From NCBI RefSeq assembly GCF_000419525.1, contig NZ_ATTE01000001.1, positions 744,001-808,000 on the forward strand: a stretch of 64,000 nt of DNA, written 5' to 3'. Position numbers and translations under genes: made by a program. Origin of the DNA: Leucothrix mucor DSM 2157 (GTDB lineage: Bacteria > Pseudomonadota > Gammaproteobacteria > Thiotrichales > Thiotrichaceae). The notes under the pieces were generated by a model, which was not told the DNA's origin, did no database searches, and worked only from the letters and a program-made list of their open reading frames with translations. The first letter of the stretch is position 1. Each line of letters starts with the position of its first letter. Below, piece after piece: positions 16,693 to 24,001 of the stretch.

Positions 16693-17415
16693 ATGGAAAA
16701 TGAACTCACCGCAAAGAGCACAGACAAGTATGAGATCTTTGCTTTCAGCTATTGGTATTACCTCGTCTTTCTCCTGCTCTATATTCCGCCCATTATTTTG
16801 TATTTTGTTTACTCCGATTCGGTCAGTTTAGCCATGGGTGAGACCGGCGCTACAATTGGCTTTCTGGTAATAATGCTATTGCCGTATTTCATTGCGGGGT
16901 ATGTCGCCAACCGATTAACTCGCCGTCCCGTTAGAGTGAGCTTCGATGATTGGCAGATTACGGTGGAATATTTTTCACGAAATTTAGAGTATGTGAAGAA
17001 AACCGAGAGCTGCCAGCTTAAGTATATTGAGAGTTTTAACGACTACAATTTGACCAGCAATAGTTTCCGTTTGAAGCTTATGAATGGCGATACTTTTTCA
17101 CTCCATCCAAGCGGGCATCAGAAGAAAGACAGTGATTACGAGCGCTTGGTCAAAGATTTTAAGCAGCACGTCCATACGCTGAACCCACACAATGCTAAAG
17201 GAGCAGTGAAGTACGATGATTTTCTGAGTAGCTTTTGGGGAAAGGCGCTTTACCAGATCTGCTTGGTTGCTGTTTGGGGGAGCGTGCCATTATTTATCTA
17301 TGTCATTTTCATCCGTGATCCGTTTGAGTGGAGCTTGTTAAAGTTGCCTGTTGGGCTATTGTTTGGCGGCCTTGCGTACATTTCAAAGTATTTAAAGTGG
17401 GATGATGAAGAGTAA
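16693..17415 (+). CDS. Membrane protein of unknown function in the CRISPR island
   Basis: 240 aa from ATG 16693 (GTG 16681 is also possible; neither has a strong ribosome site). Two hydrophobic segments near the N-terminus (about residues 18-42 and 52-75), then a soluble part of about 100 residues rich in beta strands (RVSFDDWQITVEYFSR, SFRLKLMNGDTFSLHP) that resembles a PH-like membrane-associated fold, and two more hydrophobic segments near the C-terminus, ending in acidic WDDEE. I do not recognise the family. It lies between a lone leader-edge motif and the leader of array 2, whose edge motif begins one base after the stop codon. It may be a cargo gene or an accessory membrane effector, but nothing in the sequence proves a link to CRISPR. 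Confidence 0.65.
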   Translation: MENELTAKSTDKYEIFAFSYWYYLVFLLLYIPPIILYFVYSDSVSLAMGETGATIGFLVIMLLPYFIAGYVANRLTRRPVRVSFDDWQITVEYFSRNLEYVKKTESCQLKYIESFNDYNLTSNSFRLKLMNGDTFSLHPSGHQKKDSDYERLVKDFKQHVHTLNPHNAKGAVKYDDFLSSFWGKALYQICLVAVWGSVPLFIYVIFIRDPFEWSLLKLPVGLLFGGLAYISKYLKWDDEE

Positions 17416-17596
17416 ACAAGCTTGTGGGAAGTGACAGATGGTTGGCTTGGGTGGATAATGCAAACTCACCGCTGGACTGTTTGTTAAATTCACGTAGTTG
17501 GTTAAATAATGTTCAAACCTAACTTTTTTAAAACTGAAAATCCTGGCAAGGGCCTCTGCAAGTCATTGAAAGGAAAGGCCGAAAAAGGTGCCCGCG
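17416..17596 (+). promoter_or_regulatory. CRISPR leader of array 2
   Basis: About 180 bp nearly identical to the leader of array 1. It opens with ACAAGCTTGTGGGAAGTGAC right after the stop of the preceding gene and ends with GGTGCCCGCG before the first repeat. The differences are scattered single bases, so the two leaders are diverged duplicates rather than an assembly artefact. It should carry the array promoter and the integration anchor. Confidence 0.85.
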
Positions 17597-18118
17597 GTGA
17601 AAACGGTGCCCTGATGAAGAAGGGATTAAGACGATGGTGGCGCTGACCAATCGCTCAATTGATTTGCGTGAAAACGGTGCCCTGATGAAGAAGGGATTAA
17701 GACACTTTCCATCGGCTTATCTCGCCGTCGTCTAAACGTGAAAACGGTGCCCTGATGAAGAAGGGATTAAGACCGCTACATGGTGATGCATCAAGAAAGA
17801 AAAAGCGTGAAAACGGTGCCCTGATGAAGAAGGGATTAAGACTTTGCAAAGTAGGTGCAGCATTTGATCTGCTTATAGTGAAAACGGTGCCCTGATGAAG
17901 AAGGGATTAAGACGGTCTCGCCGGGACCATTGGATGATTCAAGAATGTGAAAACGGTGCCCTGATGAAGAAGGGATTAAGACGCAATTTTGAATTGCACG
18001 GTGTAAGAGCCTTTGGTGAAAACGACGCCCTGATGAAGAAGGGATTAAGACCATCTGCAACAAGCGTGTCCAGAATCTGCTTACGGTGAAAACGATGCCC
18101 TGATGAAGAAGGGATTAA
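17597..18118 (+). CRISPR. CRISPR array 2 (8 repeats, 7 spacers)
   Basis: 36-bp repeats start at 17597, 17668, 17738, 17807, 17878, 17947, 18016 and 18086; the last is cut after GATTAA. Spacers are 33-35 bp. Repeats 1-6 carry GGTGCC; repeats 7 and 8 carry GACGCC and GATGCC, so variants gather at the leader-distal, older end, as expected. The repeat is the same as in array 1, ending ATTAAGAC. Open frames across this block that repeat MKKGLRR or VLIPSSSGHRFH are translations of the repeats and are not genes. Confidence 0.98.
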
Positions 18119-18133
18119 ACTCACTCACCAAAC

Positions 18134-18172
18134 TGTCCGATAACTTGAGCTTTGTCCGATAATGTCCGATAA
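18134..18172 (+). promoter_or_regulatory. Triple TGTCCGATAA operator-like repeat before the Fic gene
   Basis: Three perfect copies of TGTCCGATAA at 18134, 18153 and 18163 stand 8-47 bp upstream of the Fic start. Inside the gene, at 18253-18280, the inverse sequence TTATCGGACA occurs followed by two more ATCGGAC units, which encode the SDKSDKSD stretch. Repeats on both sides of the start codon, next to a gene whose product has an N-terminal winged helix, suggest autoregulation by looping or cooperative binding. Confidence 0.6.
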
Positions 18173-18180
18173 TTAAATTT

Positions 18181-19560
18181 ATGGACAAAAACCTACAATC
18201 ACTCCTCGAGAAGCTAGCAAAACAGGGCGGTTCAGCCGTTTCAATCGCTGCATTATCGGACAAATCGGACAAATCGGACGTATCCCCGCGTACGATTCGC
18301 CGTCGCTTGCACCAGTTAATCGAGCTTGGCTTGGTCGCCTCACACGGTAAAAATCGCGGTGTTCGTTACGCGCTGGCAGCGGTGCAGGCTGCACCGGATA
18401 GCCCCCCAACGGCGATTGCCGAGCCCGCCGAAAGCTATGCCAGTTTTGGTTTTAGCGCAGCCAATCAGGCCTTGATTAACCAGATTCAGCAGCCATTGAT
18501 TTGTCGGCAATATTGCAGTTATCGCCCCGAATGGCTGGCGGCGTATCAGCCAAATCGCAGCTTTTATTTATCCGCCGCACAACGCGACACGCTTCGCCAA
18601 GCCGGTCAGCCGCTGGCACAAGGGCTGCCTGCCGGTACTTATGCGCGGCAGATTTTCAATCATCTTTTGATCAACCTGTCGTATAACTCCTCGCGTTTGG
18701 AAGGCAATACTTACTCGCTGGCGGATACTGAAAAACTGCTGCTGTCTGGCAAAGCGGCGGATGGCAAGTTGGATATGGAAACCCTGATGCTGATCAATCA
18801 CAAAGAGGCGATTCGCTTTTTGGTGGATGGCATTAATCGCATGGAAATCAGCATTGATAACATCCGCTCCCTGCATTATTTGCTGGCGGATGGCTTGGTG
18901 CAGCCGGAGGATGCGGGGCAGGTGAGAACTGGTGGCGTGCGGATCTCCTCATCGGTGTATCTGCCATGGGAAGGCGAGGCGCGGTTAATGGCGCAGCTTT
19001 CGGCGATTGTGGACACTGCCGACGCCATTCACGACCCGTATGAACAGAGCTTTTTTCTGCTGGTGCATCTGGCGTATTTGCAGGCTTTTATTGATGTGAA
19101 TAAGCGCACCGCGCGGCTAGCGGCTAACTTGCCATTGGTGCGTCATAATTGTGTGCCGGTGTCGTTTAGCGATATTAGTGTCGAGGCTTATGTGTCGTCG
19201 ATGCTGGTGTGTTATGAACTGAATGAAACCGGGCCATTGGCCGAGCTGTATACCTGGTCGTATTTGCGCAGTTGCGAACATTACACCGCGCGGGCGGACT
19301 CCTTGGGGATTGACTTATTGCGGGTGCAATACCGTGCGCCGCGTCGGGCTTTGATTGCCGACATTGTGCGGGAAAATCTACACGGCGAAGCGCAGTTGGC
19401 CGCGATTGAGGCCTTTGTGCAAAGCCAGATCGAAGATGCGCATCGGGAAAAGTTCTTAAGCGATCTGCAGTTTGATCTTGATGCACTGGCACCGCATCGC
19501 ATAGCAGGCATGGGGATTACGCAGGCTGAGTTGGCGCATTGGCAAGCTTGTGGGAAGTGA
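18181..19560 (+). CDS. Winged-helix/Fic-fold protein with degenerate Fic motif
   Basis: 459 aa. The first 65 residues look like a winged helix (VSPRTIRRRLHQLIELGLVASHG...GVRYAL). The Fic part has the inhibitory helix SSRLEGN (170-176) and the core LQAFIDVNKRTARL (300-313). In an active Fic enzyme this core reads HPFxDGNGR or HPFxDGNKR; here the catalytic His is Gln301 and the first Gly is Val306, while Phe303, Asp305, Asn307, Lys308 and Arg309 remain. AMP transfer would be impaired, so the protein may act mainly as a regulator or have another activity. The last residues (WQACGK) are encoded by a copy of the CRISPR leader-edge motif (AAGCTTGTGGGAAGTGA), so the 3' end has probably been remade by recombination. 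An operator-like cluster flanks the start. Its place between arrays 2 and 3 is probably cargo. Confidence 0.8.
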   Translation: MDKNLQSLLEKLAKQGGSAVSIAALSDKSDKSDVSPRTIRRRLHQLIELGLVASHGKNRGVRYALAAVQAAPDSPPTAIAEPAESYASFGFSAANQALINQIQQPLICRQYCSYRPEWLAAYQPNRSFYLSAAQRDTLRQAGQPLAQGLPAGTYARQIFNHLLINLSYNSSRLEGNTYSLADTEKLLLSGKAADGKLDMETLMLINHKEAIRFLVDGINRMEISIDNIRSLHYLLADGLVQPEDAGQVRTGGVRISSSVYLPWEGEARLMAQLSAIVDTADAIHDPYEQSFFLLVHLAYLQAFIDVNKRTARLAANLPLVRHNCVPVSFSDISVEAYVSSMLVCYELNETGPLAELYTWSYLRSCEHYTARADSLGIDLLRVQYRAPRRALIADIVRENLHGEAQLAAIEAFVQSQIEDAHREKFLSDLQFDLDALAPHRIAGMGITQAELAHWQACGK

Positions 19561-19600
19561 CAGTTGGTGGTTTTGAGTGGATAATGAAAACTCACTGTTG

Positions 19601-19700
19601 GTGAAGCGATGCCCTGATGTCGAAGGGATTAAGACCGGCAATCGTAAGTGTACATGTTCCAGTAGAACGGTAGAAAGATGCCCTGATGAAGAAGGGATTA
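19601..19700 (+). CRISPR. CRISPR array 3, degenerate (2 repeats, 1 spacer)
   Basis: Two imperfect copies of the array 1/2 repeat at 19601-19635 (one base short, loop changed to GATGTCGA, CCCT/AGGG stem kept) and 19670-19700 (cut after GGATTA), with a 34-bp spacer. The preceding 60 bp (19541-19600) match only the outer third of the leader, with some 120 bp deleted, so expression and growth of this array are doubtful. It is 99 bp before cas6, where a leader-proximal array would be expected. Confidence 0.85.
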
Positions 19701-19799
19701 CCAAACTACTGCTAAAGTAATAACAGATGGAGTCTGTGCCTTTTTTAATCTAAAAAATTAAGATACTATCGGGTTGATATCTCATTTTGAGTAACATCA

Positions 19800-20726
19800 A
19801 TGCAGTCACCACTCCTCGATTTACCCTTTTCCGAATACCGATTTCTTTTTCAGGCTGATGAGAAAATCAGTTTTCCTGAATACACGGGCTCCATGTGGCG
19901 AGGCGCATTCGGTCATGCCTTAATGGAGCTTGCGTGCTGTGGTTCAAAGCCACACCTTCCATGGTGCCCATACAGCCAGCTATTCGAAGCAGAGCAACAT
20001 AACTTTGTTGATAACGAGCTAACTCTTACCTATAAAACACTCCCTGTTCCCTATGTATTTAAGGTACAGCGACAGCCAGCTAGAGAGGCCTCAAAAGGTG
20101 ATTGGTTTTCAGTTGATCTATTGTTAATTGCTCAGGCTAATCAGCATCTGGTATTGGTGATTGATGCCATGCAACGTATAGCTAAAGTCGGGATCGGCAA
20201 GGGCAAAGGTCGGGCTCAGCTTAAAGAGGTTGTTCAGCAAAATGCATTTGGAAATCAAAGCTTAATTTATGCAGATGGGCTGCATTTTAAACCCGATTGC
20301 TTAACCACGATTCCAGTGGTCACTCCCAGTACTGCGGCACGCATACATATTGAGACACCTCTGAATATTAGAAATGATGAAAAAGAGTTCTCTACCGAGC
20401 GTTTTCTCATGGGCGTTGTCCGGCGGATTTCATTGCTACAACGCATTTATGGCAATACGCTGGCAGATGTGGACTATGTCTGGCTAAAGCATCAATCAGC
20501 CTTGGTTGAAAGTAAGGCGAGTGTTTGGGTCGATGGGTGGAAAAAGCACTCTTCCCGGCAAGGAGCTTATCAGCCTGTACGTGGCTGGATGGGGGACGTG
20601 TTTTTGCAGGGTGAGGCCTTACAGAGCTTTTGGCCATATTTGTATCTTGGGCAATGGGTACATACCGGAAAGATGACAAATATCGGACTAGGGCGGTATC
20701 AGTTACAACGTGTAACAGTCAGCTAA
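19800..20726 (+). CDS. cas6: Cas6 pre-crRNA endoribonuclease
   Basis: 308 aa RAMP-fold nuclease that cuts the repeat RNA to release crRNAs. The N-terminal half has the RAMP pattern with TGSMWRGAFGHALMEL (about residues 29-45) and an HLPWCPYSQLFE segment typical of Cas6 in type III loci. The C-terminal half ends with SFWPYLYLGQWVHTGKMTNIGLGRYQL, the glycine-rich loop that closes the RNA-binding cleft. The Cys pair near CPYS and ELACC may be structural. First gene of the effector operon, 19 bp before the cas10-like start codon region. A second, truncated Cas6 at 29040-29476 shares the same C-terminal layout. Confidence 0.93.
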   Translation: MQSPLLDLPFSEYRFLFQADEKISFPEYTGSMWRGAFGHALMELACCGSKPHLPWCPYSQLFEAEQHNFVDNELTLTYKTLPVPYVFKVQRQPAREASKGDWFSVDLLLIAQANQHLVLVIDAMQRIAKVGIGKGKGRAQLKEVVQQNAFGNQSLIYADGLHFKPDCLTTIPVVTPSTAARIHIETPLNIRNDEKEFSTERFLMGVVRRISLLQRIYGNTLADVDYVWLKHQSALVESKASVWVDGWKKHSSRQGAYQPVRGWMGDVFLQGEALQSFWPYLYLGQWVHTGKMTNIGLGRYQLQRVTVS

Positions 20727-20757
20727 TCGTACTAAAAATATATACATGGAGGTTGGA

Positions 20758-22212
20758 GTGCCACAAAATTACTTGTTGCGCGCTGAAGGCGTTAATTTAA
20801 GCGCTGTGCTTGAGGATACGAATCAGCTTAGTGTTATCCGGGGGAGTAGTCTCATGCTGAGCGACTCCGTGAAATGCTTATTGCCTCATTTGAGTGCACG
20901 GTTTAAAGATATCTTGTTTTCAGAAATATCCCGCGATGCTTCCGCAGTCATTATCAAATTCAGCTCGCTTGAGACAATCGCTACCTTGGTTGTGAAGGAA
21001 GCGATTCAATTCTTTTGTGATCAGTATAAAGATTTTACGTATGTAGTTGACTCTATAAGTGCGACGGATGATTTTATTGAGGATCAGCATCGGCTACTGG
21101 CAAAGAATCGTCTACGGCAACTACAACAACCAACGCTCGCTGTACCAGAGTGGAATACGACTAATACGACTGTGGCCGTGTGTGAGGTCGATGGTATTCG
21201 ACCAAGTGGTTCTAATAAAATTACCGGTAGCACGATTACTTCAGATTCTGTTTTCAGGCGCTTTAGCGTTGGTAGAGATAAGCGGTCTGCATTTTACAAA
21301 GATGAATTAGGTGATGTGGTTGACTTCGACACCCTGATGTTTACCAGTGATCTGCAAGCATTGGCGAAAAGCCATCAGCATGGAAATCTGAATAATAAAA
21401 TTGCAGTCATTTATTGGGATGGTAATGGCTTTGGGTCGATGCAATCACGGCTGGTAAAAACAGCAGAAGAAAAAACAGCCTTTGATGATGAGATTACTCA
21501 AAAGCATCGTGCTTTTCTGAAACAGCAGATTTTGGACTCACTTAAAAATAAAGATTATCTGACTCATAACGGAGAGCTGCGTTTAGAGACTTTGCTGTGG
21601 GGAGGGGATGAGATTTTAATGGTGGTTCCGGCCTGCTGTGGCTTTGATACCTTGTTACGGTTTTATCAAGCGATTGAAAACTGGACGTATCGAGGCGAAA
21701 AAATGACTTATTCGTGCGGTCTGGTTTTCTCTCAGGCCAATACGCCAATTTATCGGCTGACTAAATTAGCCAAAGATTTAGCAGAAACGAATAAACAAGA
21801 CCCACAGTTAAAAACTCATAACCGACTAGATTATCTGGTGCTGGAATCAATGGATTTTCCATCTGAGCCATTGGATGTGCTTCGCCAACGCCAGTACCAA
21901 CTAGTCGCTGAGAGCCGTCAAAACTTACAACCTCTGGATGCGACAGGTTTGTCAACGCTCGCTCATGCACTGATCGAGTCCGATTTTCCAAAGAGCAAGC
22001 TTGTCGAGCTTGTAAAAACGTATGTTGCAGACGGAGAGGAGGCGGCTCAAGTTGTTGAAAACCGGATTGCACATGTTATTGGGGAGGCGCAAATGACAAG
22101 AGTGACGCGGCATATTGCACAACTTTTCCAGCAGGATGACCCTTTCTGGAACTGGCTGCACTTGGCTGAGTTATGGGACTACTTGCTACCTTGGGGAGAT
22201 CGCAATGACTAA
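20758..22212 (+). CDS. cas10: Cas10-like palm protein without HD domain, GGDE motif
   Basis: 484 aa from GTG 20758, preferred because GGAGG lies five bases upstream; ATG 20746 would put that box inside the gene. Cas10 is the large subunit of type III complexes and can make cyclic oligoadenylates with its palm domain. Here the palm is recognisable: IAVIYWDGNGFGSM with Asp221, and WGGDEILMVVP with Gly282-Gly283-Asp284-Glu285, in place of the usual GGDD. Acids needed for two metals are therefore present. No HD nuclease motif is seen at the N-terminus and the protein is far shorter than Csm1 or Cmr2 (about 750-900 aa). A Cys pair (PACCGFD) follows the palm and the C-terminus is helical. Overlaps the next RAMP gene by 8 bp. 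It is a reduced Cas10; a plain GGDEF cyclase is unlikely given the neighbours. Confidence 0.82.
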   Translation: MPQNYLLRAEGVNLSAVLEDTNQLSVIRGSSLMLSDSVKCLLPHLSARFKDILFSEISRDASAVIIKFSSLETIATLVVKEAIQFFCDQYKDFTYVVDSISATDDFIEDQHRLLAKNRLRQLQQPTLAVPEWNTTNTTVAVCEVDGIRPSGSNKITGSTITSDSVFRRFSVGRDKRSAFYKDELGDVVDFDTLMFTSDLQALAKSHQHGNLNNKIAVIYWDGNGFGSMQSRLVKTAEEKTAFDDEITQKHRAFLKQQILDSLKNKDYLTHNGELRLETLLWGGDEILMVVPACCGFDTLLRFYQAIENWTYRGEKMTYSCGLVFSQANTPIYRLTKLAKDLAETNKQDPQLKTHNRLDYLVLESMDFPSEPLDVLRQRQYQLVAESRQNLQPLDATGLSTLAHALIESDFPKSKLVELVKTYVADGEEAAQVVENRIAHVIGEAQMTRVTRHIAQLFQQDDPFWNWLHLAELWDYLLPWGDRND

Positions 22213-24001
22213 GCCAGTAAATGATTATAGGTTTGAAGTCGTTCTGACGCTGCGTTCTCCGGTTATGTCTGCTGGCGTGGATGCGGCTTCCTTAGGTATT
22301 GATGCGAGTCCTCTGCTAACTGATAAAGCAGGGCAGCGATATCCCATACTACCAGGTAGTTTGATTAAGGGGAACTTAAAACACAGCTGGAAAAAATTGT
22401 GCGAGATCAGCTCATCCGGTTCTTGGATGAGTGATCAGCAAATTCAGTATTGGCTGGGTAGTGAAGCCGATCAAAAAAACAATGCTCCATCCCGCGCAAA
22501 ACTGAGAGAGTCAGATCAGTGGATTGCTGAGATTCCGGCTATGGCAGGGCAGACGCGTTACCGGATTAAGCTTGAGGAAGAGACCGGTAAGGTGGAGCGT
22601 GGTGCACTTCAGCAAATTGAAATTCCTCATCCGGTTGGTAAAGAAGTCAATTATGTCGGCTGGTTTGAATGTACCTGTACCGAAACTGTCGCACAGCAGT
22701 TATATGGATACCTTAAGCAGGGATTAGCGTTTGTGCCTTCACTGGGTGCATTCAAAGGTATCGGCTTTGGCGTGATAAAAAAGGTAGAAATTACGCCACC
22801 TCAGTTGGTGGAACATCGCCATCAGATCACTGACTGTGGTGGTGATGTATTTGGTATGAGTTTAATGCTGGATCGTCCTCTTTCGCTCAATCATGCACTG
22901 AACCAAGTGGGTAATCGCTTTGAGCCAATCGACTTTATTCCGGGTGCTGCAATCAAAGGAGCCATTGCTAGCCGTATCGCTCAATTTGATGATCAATCAC
23001 GATGGCCAAGCTTGTTGGGCCAACTTGATAAGATTCGATTTACTCACGCTAAAACAGAGTTAAGACGAGAGGTAACGCGCAGGAGTGTTCCTGTGCCTAT
23101 GAATCTGTACGTTCACAAGCAGCAAGCAGTGGTCAGCGCGGGGCTTATCACACCGGAAGTATCGTTGCCTGAGAGTGGTCATATTGCCTTTCAGCCGGAT
23201 TGGAAAAGCACAGAATGGAGCGCAGTGAATAATCTGTTTCAAAGCGATTTTGAACAGCCACCGGTTCACACGTTGCGAGTTAGGACAGCTATAAAAGAAG
23301 GTGCGGGTATTGCTGATGATGGGCGGCTTTTTTCAAGTGAGGTGATTGAGGCTGATCAGCACCAATGGCTGTGTGATGTCAGCCTCACTGCCGTGCCTGG
23401 TATGGAAAGGGATCAAGTCCGGCGAGAGTTAATCGATCTATTGAGCTACGGCATTAATAGCTTGGGCAAACTGGATGCCTGCACTGTTGATATTCGATTG
23501 AAGGCTGGGCGTTGGCCAACTACGATTCCTGAGAGTCCTGTTAATAAGACGCGGGTGTGCTTATTGCTCATGAGCGATGCAAGGCTGTTTCCCGATAAGG
23601 GTTTAGATCTGAGTGGAACTAACGGTGGGGACGAATTACATCGCTATTATTTTGAGTGTTGGAGTTCTCTCTCTGGCGGATTGTTAGAGCTGGATGAGTT
23701 TTATGCCCGTCAGAAACTAGTGGGCGGCGAGTATTATCGCAGACGTTTTAAGCAGTTGGAGAAAGCGTATAACCCATGGTTGGTTACTGCCGCTGGTAGC
23801 ATTTTCTATTTTCAAACATCTGATGTTGATGCCTGTGCGAAGTTGTTGGAGACGTGGGGACACTCAGGGGTGAGAGTCCTGCCAGAGCTTTCAGATAAGT
23901 GGGATGAAAACCCAATGGTACCTGCCAATGGTTACGGTGAAATATCGGTTAATCCTATTTTTGATACTCAGGCAATAGAGGAGGCACTGAACCATGGTTG
24001 A
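22205..24001 (+). CDS. Type III RAMP protein 1, at least two fused Cas7-like domains
   Basis: 598 aa from ATG 22205 (GGGGAG seven bases upstream, 8-bp overlap with cas10). Domain one: LTLRSPVMSAG, then SLGIDASPLLTD with Asp33, then YPILPGSLIKGNLKHSWKK, the order found in Csm3/Cmr4, where the equivalent Asp cuts target RNA every six bases. Domain two: MSLMLDRPLSLN and DFIPGAAIKGAIASRI (about residues 244-258). The last 130 residues (TRVCLLLMSDARLF, FYARQKLVGGEYYRRRF, WLVTAAGSIFYF) resemble the C-terminal part of Csx10/Cas5-like proteins, so a third RAMP unit is likely. It would form a continuous piece of the crRNA-binding backbone. Not assignable to a single Csm or Cmr name. Confidence 0.8.
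   Translation: MTKPVNDYRFEVVLTLRSPVMSAGVDAASLGIDASPLLTDKAGQRYPILPGSLIKGNLKHSWKKLCEISSSGSWMSDQQIQYWLGSEADQKNNAPSRAKLRESDQWIAEIPAMAGQTRYRIKLEEETGKVERGALQQIEIPHPVGKEVNYVGWFECTCTETVAQQLYGYLKQGLAFVPSLGAFKGIGFGVIKKVEITPPQLVEHRHQITDCGGDVFGMSLMLDRPLSLNHALNQVGNRFEPIDFIPGAAIKGAIASRIAQFDDQSRWPSLLGQLDKIRFTHAKTELRREVTRRSVPVPMNLYVHKQQAVVSAGLITPEVSLPESGHIAFQPDWKSTEWSAVNNLFQSDFEQPPVHTLRVRTAIKEGAGIADDGRLFSSEVIEADQHQWLCDVSLTAVPGMERDQVRRELIDLLSYGINSLGKLDACTVDIRLKAGRWPTTIPESPVNKTRVCLLLMSDARLFPDKGLDLSGTNGGDELHRYYFECWSSLSGGLLELDEFYARQKLVGGEYYRRRFKQLEKAYNPWLVTAAGSIFYFQTSDVDACAKLLETWGHSGVRVLPELSDKWDENPMVPANGYGEISVNPIFDTQAIEEALNHG

Noticed and set aside
17836-18272. Open frames with repeated VLIPSSSGHRFH, MKKGLRR or NPFFIRA peptides
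   Set aside because: They are translations of CRISPR repeats and spacers in array 2 on both strands; the period of about 70 bp and the lack of ribosome sites exclude genes.
21598-21612. GGDE motif read as an ordinary diguanylate cyclase
   Set aside because: The protein lacks the DxLTGLxNR and FKxxND motifs of GGDEF cyclases and is embedded between cas6 and RAMP genes, so a Cas10-type palm fits better.
22115-22204. Upstream extension of RAMP 1 by 30 codons
   Set aside because: The extension lies inside cas10; the ATG at 22205 has a proper ribosome site and gives the RAMP start with the catalytic Asp at residue 33.
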